From positions 189,147,647 through 189,211,646 of the forward strand of contig CM060953.1 in NCBI GenBank assembly GCA_030765055.1: a stretch of DNA of 64,000 nucleotides, given 5' to 3'. Under the pieces are notes generated by a model. That model had not been told where the DNA came from. It was given only the letters and a program-made list of their open reading frames with translations, and made no database searches. This document shows, one piece after another, positions 9,433 to 21,439 of the stretch. The translations under genes and the position numbers were made by a program. Numbering within the stretch: the stretch's first letter is position 1; each line of letters opens with the position of its first letter. The stretch is from Mantis religiosa (taxonomy: Eukaryota > Arthropoda > Insecta > Mantodea > Mantidae).

Positions 9433-10685
9433 TGGGAAAAGGCCTTGTCGAGGTAAGCCATCGTGCACGTGATTTGTACTCGGGAGCTGTTGGTATAGAA
9501 ACAGTCACAATAATACGCTTTTGGTGGAGTATTTTACTGAGGTGTGGGGCAGGGTGTTGACATAAGTGGAGCACAGCAGATGTTTTATTTGTCTACTCTT
9601 TTTTATGTGAAAGCAGATTTGCAGCTGCGGACTCAGGTCTATAAAACCGAAGGAATATGAACACCGACTAAGCCTCAACTCTGCAATCACTCACCCTGAT
9701 TGTTGAACAAACGTCGTCTGACTCAGCCTTTTTCTTCCGTAAACAGTAAAGCAACGTTGCCAGATATATTTGGATCGAAGTTATCAGTGGCACCATCTGG
9801 CATTCAGCGTTTAAGTTAAGCGACGGTAACATCAACAGGTCTTTGTGGTGTTTTTGTTCCGCGGCGAGTGGCCATTTGACCCCAGAGCAGCTGGGATATT
9901 TTCTCGGACTCCTCATTTATCTTCCTTCTACTTCAACTCCATACGACTTCTTCGTTCACTTTACTAAAGTTAGGAAAAACTTTGTTAAAGAAGTTGGGAT
10001 CGTGTAATCTCTGTCTGCCTTCTGAAGGAACAGCGGGAGTATTCAAGTACAGGAAGTGAAACAGACGAGTTACGTCCTTGTACATTAACATACGCATGCG
10101 TCTATGAAGTGTGTGGAAGCTGAGAATTATAGATAACACCGATAAAAAAACTTGCTAGTGATTTTGGATGAAAATATGGATTTTTGGCTTTTACTTAATA
10201 GGAACCTTACAGTTTGGAGAACATGCCCATTATAAGGTTTTGTATGTTTGATGCAATTACAGACGTGTGTAAATTATTAGACTCATTCATGTTTTCTTTT
10301 TTTTCTTTTTTTACTTTGCTTTGCTTCGGTTTAACATTCAAAATAATAGTTATTTGCCGCCTTAACCTATTCCAATTTGTCGTAATTCTTTTCCTTGCTA
10401 TAATATGAAGCATAATCAATGAAGTTTCTCTCTTAATAATAGCTGGAGATTCTTCTTTTACTTATAGTGATCTGGTGGTAGCTCTGAATTAAGAGCAGCC
10501 ATTTTCTTCATGACTGTTTATCCAATTGTTTGGTGATATTGCTTCCATTTGGTGAATGTAGTAGCTGAAAATTATTAATATTTGCCTTTATTGTGTTTTA
10601 TGGCTAATATATCCTCAGTATATATTATTAATTGATCTCAAGCCAGGTAACATCGTGTATCTCATCTTTAGCATTCACATTGATT
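9433..10685. other. no gene recognised
   Basis: The first 60 bases may be a very decayed SINE A head. The rest has only short ORFs without recognisable motifs. Confidence 0.5.
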
Positions 10686-10699
10686 CAAAAGTGAGGTTA

Positions 10700-11165
10700 T
10701 GGTAAAACTGCTGACTTATCCCCAAGGAAAGTAGCTGTAACTAAGAGTCTTTTGAAGGAAACTCTTTATTCACAACGTGAAATAGCTAAGAAATTGCGTA
10801 TTTCACAAAAATCTGTTAGTCACACCAATCAAGCTTTAACATTCGGTGAGACGTTGACCTCACAAAGGGATGGAAAATACGGGAGGAAAAGAAAGCTGTC
10901 ACCAAGGATGCAAAGAAAACTTGTGCAGGTGGCAAAACAAAATAAAAGAGCAACCAGCATTGACCTCAGTAATTAACTAAAGCAGTGCGGTACAGAAATA
11001 TCAGCCTCAGTAGTTTGCAGATGATTATGTGTAGCAGGTTTACCAGCACCCAGGCCTCGTAAATAGAATAAACTGACACCTGCAATGGCAAAAAAGGTCC
11101 AGAATGGGCCAAAGAGTTGCAGAAACATCCAGTGGAATTTTGGAGAAAAGTAAATAGTATGAAAA
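10700..11165 (+). pseudogene. Tc1-like transposase N-terminal relic
   Basis: The frame 10752-10976 reads YSQREIAKKLRISQKSVS, then GRKRKLSPRMQRKLVQ and QNKRATSIDLSN, the paired helix-turn-helix region of Tc1-like transposases. Beyond the stop, homology continues with CGTEISAS, AGLPAPRP and LTPAMAKK to about 11150. The catalytic DDE core is absent and stops interrupt the frame. The fragment could only encode DNA-binding residues. Confidence 0.8.
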
Positions 11166-11284
11166 TTGTATATAGCATAAAATTAAAATATGTACATGTA
11201 AATCTTATGGAAATGAAATAAACAGCTTGAACTTTGTTTCTCTCATTGCTGGTTTTGTTATACTATCTTTGAGTAGTTTTAAAA

Positions 11285-12035
11285 CACACCTGGGCAGCCG
11301 TGACCGTCATCAGACCTGACGTGGCTAAGTGTTTGCCGACGAGGAAGGCGAGCCGACCATACCAGCTTGTGACGGCATCGGGTGACACCTTGCCTGTGGA
11401 AAAGGAGGCCCTGCTGAAGTTGACCTTGGGAAGGAGTGCCGTACGTTTGTGGGTGTTCGTCGTGAAGCTGGCTGAGGAGGTGATACTAGGATTGGATGCC
11501 CTCAGGAGCCACGAGGCTACGGTCGACGTTTGCAAGAAGGTCCTGCGGCTCAATGGAGAAGATGTGATAATCCGATAACCCGACGAGTGCCTTGGAATCT
11601 GTAAGGCTATCTTGAAGGAAGACGTGGTGGTCCCCGCGAGAAGCGAGGTGGTGGTGACGGAGCGACCGTAGGGCCACCGGACGATGACCATGATGCTAGA
11701 CCACAAGACGCCTGTGCACGGAGTCTGTGTAGCCAGGATATGATTGCCGAGTCGGAAGGAGGTGGCAGTGAGGCTGTTCAAACTGGCAGACACCGATCAC
11801 GACGTCCAGGCCGGAGCTGGGGACGTGCGAGCCTGTGGTCAGCGTAACCGCAATCGACAAGACACAGGAGTCGGTGCCGGCCTCACACCTGGGACCCGGC
11901 TGGAAGGCTTACTGGAGAGCGCGGCCGACTACCTGACCGCAGAACAGCTGGAGAAAGTTTGTCAACTGCTGAGACGATACCAGCGCGTCTTCAGCCAAGG
12001 TAACTGTGACTACGGCTGCACAGACACCGCATCAC
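11285..12035 (+). pseudogene. gypsy-like LTR retrotransposon fragment, protease to start of RT
   Basis: The + strand reads AVTVIRPDVAKCLP, QLVTASGDTLPV and EVILGLDALRSHEATVD, typical of the protease region of a Ty3/gypsy-type pol. After a stop (about 11576), coding continues with the linker ending in LEGLLESAADYLTAEQLEK and RYQRVFSQGNCDYG, the segment just before reverse transcriptase. Homology then stops at about 12030. The first protease residues (the DTGA motif) are lost or altered. There are several stops and a frameshift, and no LTR was found next to it. Confidence 0.75.
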
Positions 12036-12079
12036 TTGGACTTCTAGTCCTACGGACCCACAAAGTCACAATATATTAA

Positions 12080-13830
12080 TTAGTTGGTATAAATTGCTGA
12101 ATCATACTGCTTCTTGTGTCAGCTGTTAACTAACATAAACTATAATACGTCTTATAGGATTTTATCGTTATAAATTTCAAGATGGTAGCCAGTATCTGTT
12201 CTTTAAAGTTTTGCATCGAAATATTGGTTCACACTGCGGGCTGCATGTCATATTTTAACTTTATTCGCTCGGTTATTATTCTGATTTGTCTCTTCGGGTT
12301 GAGCATTCTTTTAGCTAATTTAAATTCATTTCGTTCATTTCCAATTCAATTCAGTGTTTATCGATGTCATAGAACTGAAACAAAAGCACTTATTGGCATA
12401 TGTGCATAAATTAACACAATAAGGACGATGCGACACAGAATTAATACAAATAACGGAAGTATAAACAGTGTCATTCAAAAGATACAATTTTTGGCTTAAA
12501 AATGTTTATTTATATTATAAAAATGTTTATAATAAGCCAATATTTGAGAACAACCGAATATATTGTGACGTAGTGGACAGTCCCAGGTTGGTAACAGGAA
12601 CAGAGTCAAGTAGATGGTCTCTGTGCATGGCGCGGAAGAATAGTTCTTAGGCGGCGGGGAATACGCGTCCGTCTCATGTAGTACTCCGGAACGAATTGAT
12701 CTTACTAGCAAAACCTACTTTCCGCCATCACTTTGAATTACCCCCACTCCAGGTATTTCTTGGAGTTCGAAAAATCACATGAACCAATATCAGTTTTCTA
12801 TTGGCTGGCAACCATCCCCACTTGAGATCAGTGTTGAGAATTTCCAGTTTCGGACCTAACAAGAGACGCTTTCTCTAACTGTCCGCGTGCAAACATTTAT
12901 GCTAAGGCGTGTGCTCTGCAAGTCGGTCAAAATCTTACAACCTGTTGTCAGAAGCACGCATGGGATTTTAACAATGTGTAGGTTTCCAACTGGAAGTAGC
13001 CAAATTTTCCTTGAAGTCAAAACAGACAATAGAGTAGGGTTGTTTGCTTACAGGGATTACAAAGCGAGTTTAATGACTTATGTAGAGTGGCCTTGTCACT
13101 GTGGCGGTCTCCGAAGTATATGCTAGCATTATGGCCTATGTCTATTCTGGTATGCGTCATTCATTTATATTTGTAAATCAATCATTTATTTATATTTATT
13201 CGTTTGTTTCATTGTCTTTCTGATATCAGGTTATATGTCGCCTCAGTGTTCTTAGGTGACAGGGGCTGCTTCAAGCTTCATGTAGTTAAAAGAATAAGAA
13301 CGTTAGATGTTGCTGTTAAAAGGTTCTAGAAAATATGAAGTTATCAACCATTTATTTACTTTATCCCACCCGTTACCGGAGCAACGTGTGCATTTTGTTT
13401 GCTTTATCCCACTCGTTGCCCGTTAACTTTCACTTCGATTGAAATTGCAGTTTTTCTTATGTCGTTTCTCCATAGCAACGGACCTGAGAATAGCAAATAC
13501 GGTTTATTAATCCTTAATAACATAAATCAAGTATATTCCAGCAAATCTGTCCGCTCCTCTTAAAACATTTTCCTTCTTTTGTTAATTCCAAATACTACAT
13601 TTTTGCTTAGCGTTCGCAGTAGATAGAGCGCACCTCGAGGGAGGAACCCAAAAGAAACCGGACTCCGAGGACACTGCCACTCGTAGACGTAGAACAGGGT
13701 TCTTACGCTAGATGGTGTTAGTAGAGACCTTCATGACACAGCTGTGCAGACAGCGTCAGTGTAGAGCTGAACGTGCAAGTGTGGTATTTTGTTTCTCTGA
13801 CTGTTGGCGGGTTACCTCTGCGAAGTCGCT
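12080..13830. other. no gene recognised
   Basis: About 1.7 kb of AT-rich spacer. Small ORFs at 12182-12409 and 12887-13126 have no recognisable domain. Confidence 0.5.
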
Positions 13831-13834
13831 ATGG

Positions 13835-14090
13835 CAACAATTTTGTTTCCTCCTTTAAAATGCTGCAACGGAGATAAACTAAATGCTTCAGGAAGCATCC
13901 CAGGAGGACGAAATGAACCGCACACAGGTCTTCGAGTGGTTTGCGCTCTTTAAACTTCGTGAGATGTGTGTTGAAGACCAAGCTCGTTCTGGACGCCCTT
14001 CAAAATCGCGAAATAAGGTCCGCCAAAAGATCAACGAGGATCGTCGCCAAACGAACAAGCGGGCCGACAGTTGAGCGCGTTACAAAAATC
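13835..14090 (+). pseudogene. mariner-type helix-turn-helix (HTH_48-like) relic
   Basis: The translation gives FCFPPLK in one frame, then MLQEASQEDEMNRTQVFEWF and RSGRPSKSRN, then KINEDRRQTN. These correspond to the N-terminal DNA-binding domain of mariner transposases. A frameshift separates the first piece from the rest. Sequence after the domain (14065-14125) also recurs at 17436-17515, but is not transposase-like in either place. Confidence 0.75.
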
Positions 14091-14139
14091 AGAACAGGCG
14101 CAAATTTAACAACAATGTATATATATATATATTTGTAAT

Positions 14140-14385
14140 TTATGTCTTCCAACGTTAAGTTAGCCCACCTCGGTAGCATGGTGGTAGCGTGGATCCTGGA
14201 TTCATTTGAACATCATTTCATTCATCGTCCGATATGACTTAACGTTGGAGGACGTAAATTAAATATAAAAACCGTTAAGTTACATCGGACGATGAATGAA
14301 ATGGGTGAAATGATGCTCAAATGAGTCCAGGATCCATGGAGCTTAGAGCTACCCGACGTTCGTCTTGAAGGACAAAAAAAACCCT
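14140..14385 (+). repeat. SINE A fold-back cluster
   Basis: A short reverse-oriented SINE A tail end (14140-14161) is followed by a + copy, 14163-14262, with a head of about 30 bp joined directly to the tail by an internal deletion. A reverse-oriented SINE A tail follows at 14269-14385. The two tails are complementary over about 80 bp and could form a hairpin. Confidence 0.85.
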
Positions 14386-14399
14386 AGCCTGTGCATACC

Positions 14400-15710
14400 A
14401 CAGACCAGGGGGCTTCCTTTCTTTTTTTAAGTCCAGTACTTTTTTTATAGACTGGACCTTTCATCATCTTTATTAGTTTCACTTGTATGAAATCATTTAT
14501 AAATACAATTTTATTACAAAATATCATAGGAAACAAGAATAAGAATTAACAAACAGAATAAAATTACAGACATTAAACAGTATAAAAAAATACAACAAAA
14601 TATTTTACTTAAAGCTAAACATAATGGTGAAACTCTCTATATTTCTTATTAGAAAACATATCAGTGAAATTATTAATCACCTGGAAAGTATGCTTATTTC
14701 TTACTAAATGATATAAAGAATTGTTCCTTAAATGCCAATTAATATTAGCATTTTGTGCCCATCTCAGTGGACACTCCCAAAGAGAGTGCTCTGGTGTATC
14801 TATCATTCCACAAGTACAGGTGTTATCTGGAGATTGGCCAAATGTATGGAGGTGTGCCCTATATGGACCATTCCCGGTAATATGAATAATTCCACGTGAA
14901 GGCGTTAAAAATTTAATACATAAACTTTCTCTTATACATGGGTAAAATGAATATACCCTTCTACCAGTTCTTAACCCATCCCAAATATCCTGCCATTCAC
15001 TAAGTCATTCGTTTAACTGACATTCATCAATGATCCTTTCACCCACTAATTGACTTGCCCGAACCGCGTTACCATGGCGTAGCCAATACCGGGCACCCCA
15101 CTTACGTAATTCTAAATCTAAGGGCAGCAGTCCCAGGATCACCAATAAAGCCTCAGTTGGTGTAGTGGAAAAAGTACCAACTAGACGTATTAAAATGTTT
15201 CTTTGGAGAGATCTCAAAATTTTCTGTGTGCCTAATAAAAATGCCCGATGACCCCAAACTGAAGCAGCATAAGTAACAATTGAGACCAAGACCCCATTGT
15301 GAATAACTTTAACTACATGATACGGAACTTTTTTGGTGAATTTAGCAATACTAACTATTTTATTCAAAATTCTAAAGGCCTTTGCTGAAATTTCTTCTAA
15401 ATGAACTTTAAATCCCAAACCTTCATCCAAAAATACCCCCAAATATCTGGCACTGCTGACCCTTTTCATTGATTGTCCATATAATTTCATAACTGGTGAT
15501 CTTAGTAATTTTCCTTTTAAAAGTACATAGCTTGATTTTGTAGGTGATATAGTTAACTTCATATCATCACACTCCTGTTGCATGGTATTCAATACAGTAC
15601 GACATTTTCTATCCAAGGCAAGTCTGGAATCAGCTTCAATAACCAATATAATATCATCGGCATAACGCACTAGCAAACTATACCTTGTTTCACGTAAGCT
15701 GCCCAGTATC
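14400..15710 (-). mobile_element. R1-like non-LTR retrotransposon, 5'-truncated
   Basis: The minus strand carries the end of a reverse transcriptase, a C-terminal domain with a zinc-finger motif and an AT-rich 3' region of about 200 bp. The 5' break lies just upstream of the YADD box, as expected for incomplete target-primed reverse transcription. Only one in-frame stop separates the two coding parts, so decay is modest. Confidence 0.8.
14615..15676 (-). pseudogene. reverse transcriptase C-terminal part plus CCHC tail, one in-frame stop
   Basis: Codons from 15676 read LVRYADDIILVIEADSR (RT motif C), KLTISPTKS, then the thumb region SARYLGVFLDEGLGFKVH and VTYAASVWGH, and RNILIRLVGTFSTTPTEALL. 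A single TGA at 15005-15007 interrupts the frame. It then continues with WQDIWDGLRTGRRVYSFYP, GNGPYRAHLHTFG and the zinc-binding CTCGMIDTPEHSLWECPLR. The order and motifs fit R1-clade or related elements. Palm motifs A and B are missing because of the 5' truncation. Confidence 0.82.
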
Positions 15711-16120
15711 TCTTAACGATCACGTGACCTAATCACCTCTCATTGATTGCTGTTGTGGTAATGACTGTCGTGCGATAAAAATTAGTTCGTTATTTAACAT
15801 GGTGATATATCACTATATGTTGGAAGAGAATTGTCAAATTTATATTTTCGTAACTGTTTTAATTAAATATATTACGCAACAGAGTTGATTTATCTGAAAT
15901 GCATATTAATTCTTAAACGAATTAAAGAGGAGGTTCCTTTGTTCTCAAGCACATGGCACGATAGCACGTGGTTTAGCGGTAGTGGTGACATTTGTTTATA
16001 TGACTTTTATCACTGACCTTGTTTTGAACTGGATTAGTCATGCATCGCCATTCGAGAGTGCGGGAGCAAAATTATTTTACTGATCGTTTATTGCGCGTGT
16101 ACTTATTATATGTATAATGG
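15711..16120. other. no feature recognised
   Basis: Spacer between two transposon relics, without recognisable ORFs. Confidence 0.5.
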
Positions 16121-16124
16121 CAGA

Positions 16125-16790
16125 GTCTACCACAAGTTTTTCGCTGAAGTATTGCAAGGATAATTATTTACAAACAGGCGAAAAAAGAATTGTGTTGCAT
16201 GTGTTTAATGCACTCAGAGAAGAATCCGTCTTTGTCAGTGAGAGAAGCCGAACAGATGAGCTCTGAAGTTACAGGTGTGAGTGTTAGATCTGTAGGAACA
16301 TCGCGATGTGAAATTGAGGAAACAGGAAAACTTACCACTCCAGGCAAAAGCAGGAATAAACAAAAGTGCGTGCTCGGAAAAAAATACGTGAAAAGTGTTG
16401 TGCGTCGTCATGTGTGTAGTTTTTCTTTAGAAACGAACTGCCTAACATAAGTAACATTTCCTCTGCTGTAAATGAGGATGCAGATTTACCAAATTTCAGC
16501 AGATTGCTTATACAGCTGGGATTTGCGAATGAAAAAGGAGGCAAGAAAAATGTGCTAAAAGACAGAGGCGATATTGCTGTGTGGCGAAGACGCTATTTAA
16601 GGACAACCACACTGCACCGAGATACAAATCGCTAAGTATACACGAAGAACACACGAAAAGTAAAGTATGGTGTGACACGAATTTTAAGACTGAAAGACAA
16701 GCATTTTTAAAAGGTATGTGTGCTGGTTTAAAAAATCCCAGTGGAAAAGGCCAAAGGCCCTTCATTATAAACTATTTCAGTTTCATTGCT
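16125..16790 (+). pseudogene. IS630/Tc1-mariner-type transposase relic
   Basis: Pieces in different frames read SVREAEQMSSEVTGVSVRSV, EETGKLTTPGKSRNKQK, SSAVNEDADLPNFSR, then HTKSKVWCDTNFKTERQAFL and GLKNPSGKGQRPFII. The order matches an insect transposase type with an N-terminal helix-turn-helix and a DDE_3-like core. The first catalytic block (normally an acidic residue just before the HTKSKVW stretch) is not preserved. The gene is heavily frameshifted, and no terminal repeats were seen. Confidence 0.65.
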
Positions 16791-17075
16791 CAGTCATTCT
16801 GTTTCAATTTGCTCAGTTCATTATAAACTTGTATTTTTGCATGCCTTCATATCTTTATTTGTATGATTTTTGTTGATTTTATTTATCTTCCCGGCAATTA
16901 TTACGAAATGTGACGGGAAGGCACCGCCTATGGCCTATGACGCGAAAGCATTAGCCAATTAGGGCGAAGGGGAGGGTTGTTGAACGCGGAGTGATACATT
17001 TCAGCTGGGCAAGGTTATATGAAACAGAGAGTAATGTCATTGATGTTATTAACTCTAATAAGAGCAGCCTTATTA

Positions 17076-17194
17076 GAGGGAAATGGAAAAACCGCGAAAA
17101 AACCTTATACAGATAACTCCTCCCCACCGAGATTCAAACTCGGGACCATTTGAACGTGAGGCAGACACGCTACCACCACGCTACCGAGGCGGGC
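17076..17194 (-). mobile_element. SINE family A, head-only copy
   Basis: On the minus strand the tRNA-like head reads from 17194 (gcccgcctcggtagcgtggt) through the box B region (gagtttgaatctcgg). The body ends about 50 bp later, so the tail is missing. Confidence 0.85.
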
Positions 17195-17998
17195 GAATTT
17201 ATAGATGATCAGCAAGTGAGACAATTGTGTTTCCTAATACATCAAGTACAACTTGTACTTTAGAGCAAAACAGTTATTCTTTTTTGTTGGCAGCGACCGA
17301 TCACGAGGTCTTCGAATCATTGTGACTGTTGAACTTCTCTCAAGAGGTTGATATGAACTCGATGGATTCCATTTTAAGAAGTAAAACAGATAATCTGACT
17401 TACGAAAAAGATGTAATAAAGCGACTAGGATGTCCGCGTCCCAATTTGACAGTTGAGCGTGCTACAAAAGTTAGAAGAGGGACTACGGGCGCAATTTTAA
17501 CAACAATGTACACACAACCTGCAGTTGCAGTATTAAAATTTAGCTTTCTTGCTTTCCATGCTTTATGTTTATCTTTGAAGTGAGTAATAGGACAAAAGTA
17601 GGAGGTGCCGACGTGGTACATCTTAGTGATAAGATAAAGAAACACAGGAATTCACACTCACATAAGAATGCAAGTATTCAGTTTGTCATTATTGGTTGTG
17701 TGAATATTAGTGCTCTCAGCTGGACAGAGCTTACAGACTGGCAGTAAAGCGACACAATAAGCAATATGAAAGGAACAGATACATTCTTTCCAGGCTAATA
17801 GATAGTAAAGTCTGTTTAGTTAACTGGTGTGCACGTCAGCCGCTGCCTTTGACGAACTCTTATATTCGTTTTACAACACCGACCCTCCTCCTCGCAGTCC
17901 CTTCTCCCAGACCTTTCTCGGTATGTCATGAGTTTCGTACGAGGTTTCGTCTAAATAAATTATCTTATGTCCATTACTGCGAAACTTCCTCAGTTTTG

Positions 17999-18000
<2 letters not shown>
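17195..18000. other. no gene; contains a short repeat shared with 14.07-14.13 kb
   Basis: Positions 17436-17515 ('gacagttgagcgtgctacaa' and 'ttttaacaacaatgta') match 14065-14125. The ORF around it (17329-17583) has no recognisable domain. Confidence 0.5.

Positions 18001-18001
<1 letters not shown>

Positions 18002-18035
<34 letters not shown>
18002..18035. repeat. (AT)n microsatellite
   Basis: Seventeen uninterrupted AT dinucleotides. Confidence 0.95.
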
Positions 18036-18037
<2 letters not shown>

Positions 18038-18051
18038 CACCAAGCTACAAT

Positions 18052-18324
18052 TCAATTGGATTCCATAATAACCCTTATCTTATTCAAAGTGCGGTATTTG
18101 AAACCCAGCTCCTTTAGGAGGCCACGCAAAGTGCAGTGCCCGTAAGGAAAATTACAAATATTTTGCAAATGTGCAATCAATTCGTCTAAGGTGGACGCTC
18201 TACCTTTTGCATGGAATCTATAAATTTCTCGACAAATTAAATCGCATGTGAAATTATCTACTTTAGAGAAACGTTTCCTTTTGTTTTCACACTTGATAGG
18301 CGTCTTTGGTATTCTTTTCGTCAC
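18052..18324 (-). pseudogene. transposase N-terminal domain relic (Tc1/mariner-like helix-turn-helix)
   Basis: The minus-strand frame of 90 codons reads RKRFSKVDNFTCDLICREIY, RASTLDELIAHLQN and TLRGLLKELGFKYRTLNK, ending IMESN. This is the helix-turn-helix and linker of a DDE_3-type transposase family seen in many insects. Homology stops at the (AT)n side, and no catalytic core follows. Confidence 0.65.
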
Positions 18325-18348
18325 AATATTTCTTACTATATTTCTGGG

Positions 18349-19307
<959 letters not shown>

Positions 19308-19350
19308 TCTGAATATTCTACCCCGGCACCTAGACAACTATACCGGGGCA
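19308..19350. other. short GC palindrome beside the AAAT array
   Basis: Positions 19320-19347 contain accccgg and ccggggc as inverted arms around a loop of about 14 bases. No function is assigned. Confidence 0.5.
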
Positions 19351-21435
19351 TATATCCAAATTTTCTCTTTATTTTTCCATAAAATCCTTACAAATGTTAT
19401 AATTTACAAATCTCTCAGAATACTACTCTACAAAAATAAAATGAAATGAAATAACATAAATAAACACAAAAAAAGCAAAATAAAAGAAAACAACTATAAA
19501 AATTACAAAATCCTTATTTTCTAAGTCTACATCTAAATCTACTAATGCTGTAGTCCACTATGGCCTCCGCCATCACTCTCTCCCTCCGCCGCCCATTCAG
19601 TCAACTCTATTTTGAACTCACGCTGATACTTCTCTTCTTATTACTCTCTCTACTCTTCTCTTTCCTCTTGTAATCTACTTCTATATTCCGCAAATGTCTC
19701 TCCCTCTCTTCTCCTAGATCTGAATGTTCTTCTCTCTGCCCATTCCTGTCTTCCTGTTGAGGTTACAAAGAATCTTCTTCCATTGACTTGATTAAGATTA
19801 TCAATTTCTAATTGTACCTCTTCTAATTCTTCTTCTTGTTGATCTATTTCTTCTTCTTGAATTCCCTCCATTGTTAGATTATTCAATAACTCTTCCCGCC
19901 TTATCCTGGGAATACCAAGAATTTATCATCTGGTTCATTGCATGACCCCTTACCAAGATTATTTGTCAGCACATATTTATATATGTTCAAAACAAGCGCT
20001 TGAAGTTGCTTAGAAACAGTTCCCGTTATAACTTTGTTTTTTTGAGGATTTTCCAGTAATATAACTCGGTCCAGTTATTCACACTACTGTCTTCACTTTG
20101 ATTATTTTCACTTGACTGAAAGTTATCTACTACTTCATTTGCATTTATCACTGCATTTCCCTCCCATGGTCTCCACATCGTGACACACAACGAATTTCTG
20201 CACGTAATGAAACAGATCAACTGGAAGTTGGAACTTTGGCAACTGAGACTCCACGTGGAGTAGACATCCGACTGTCACTTCGAGAAAATCAGGGTTGCTA
20301 TTGGTCCTCAACGACAGTGTTCTATTTCTGAAGTGTGGAGATAGATTTATGACGTCCATTAGCGGGCGGGAGAATAGTTTCCTTTGAGCGATAAACTGCA
20401 CTCCCGTTCACTAGACAGACTTTATGAAATTTTGTGGGGCGTTTGACTCAGCACTCACTAGTTGTAGTGGTGTTAGCAGTAGCACACAGTGCTAGTGTGC
20501 CTTTCAAGTGCAGGTCTTGTGAACACACACATTTTTATTTATAGCCGCCACTGATTACTATTGTTTCGCTGGGGTTGAAACTTTATTTACCTGAATTTTC
20601 AACATTTCTTAGTCGCATGTCTTCACTTTTATTACTTCTCCTTTCCCTATTACAAATTATTAAACTTTCAGATGAAATACTTTCTCAAATCTTATCTTCT
20701 ACTTCTCACAACCCCACTCTAGCATCTCTTCCCTTTCTGCAATTTCCCCAGTCGTATTAATTTTTCGTTATTATCAAAATGTTTAATTTTATTCTTATTA
20801 TCACTACATTAGGCTGGACTTACATAACCTCACTTTTTTATATTCTCAGTTACAATTCTCCCCTTTTCCTTCCTGCTCTCTTCCAATTACGGTTGTTGAG
20901 CTTCATCTTCTTCTTTTTCTCTCTGTCCAACTATTGTTTCATTAAATTTCTCATATCTTCTCCTCTAAATCTGACAATCCAATTACTTTTATTCTAAAAT
21001 TTAACTGAGTATGTTAGGACAAAAGATAATCGGTGTCGAAATTTTCTCTCTGACCACAGGAAGGCAACATTGAAATTGTTCTCTGTTCATTAGGGTCACT
21101 TCCTATTTTCTAGAAAGGAACCCCGTCCAAATTACACAGACTATGGAGTAACACGTAGAGGGCGTCAGAATCTAGGTCGCTGTCTACCAGACGGTGCAGG
21201 GAGAGATTAGGGCGTCTACACAACCCCGCCCAGGTGTCACCACCTAATTATACCCAATCTGCTATGGGTGTTGGGCCAACTGCCCAATCTGGGAGGGGTT
21301 CACATGTTTGGTTCGAAACTTGAACTCTAAGGATCTGCAGCATCCGCATCACGGTAGTTCAAGAGGTAGACCAGCCAGATGAAATAACTTTGAGGTTATC
21401 ATTTTGGAGATATTGCTGTTTATTTTTTGCATTTT
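19351..21435. other. no gene recognised in about 2.1 kb
   Basis: AT-rich and pyrimidine-rich DNA. The minus-strand ORF 19650-19886 is rich in Glu, Gln and Arg (GIQEEEIDQQEEELEEVQLE) and might be the tail of a LINE protein, but no motif supports that. The hydrophobic + ORFs at 20575-20997 follow from composition. Confidence 0.4.
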
Positions 21436-21439
21436 TGTA

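Noticed and set aside
19650..19886. Acidic 78-codon minus-strand ORF as a gene
   Set aside because: Only composition (Glu/Gln/Arg) is notable. No motif, neighbour or repeat copy supports a function.
20026..20401. Two overlapping minus-strand ORFs (64 and 88 codons) as exons
   Set aside because: No recognisable domain and no consistent splice signals that I could defend by eye.
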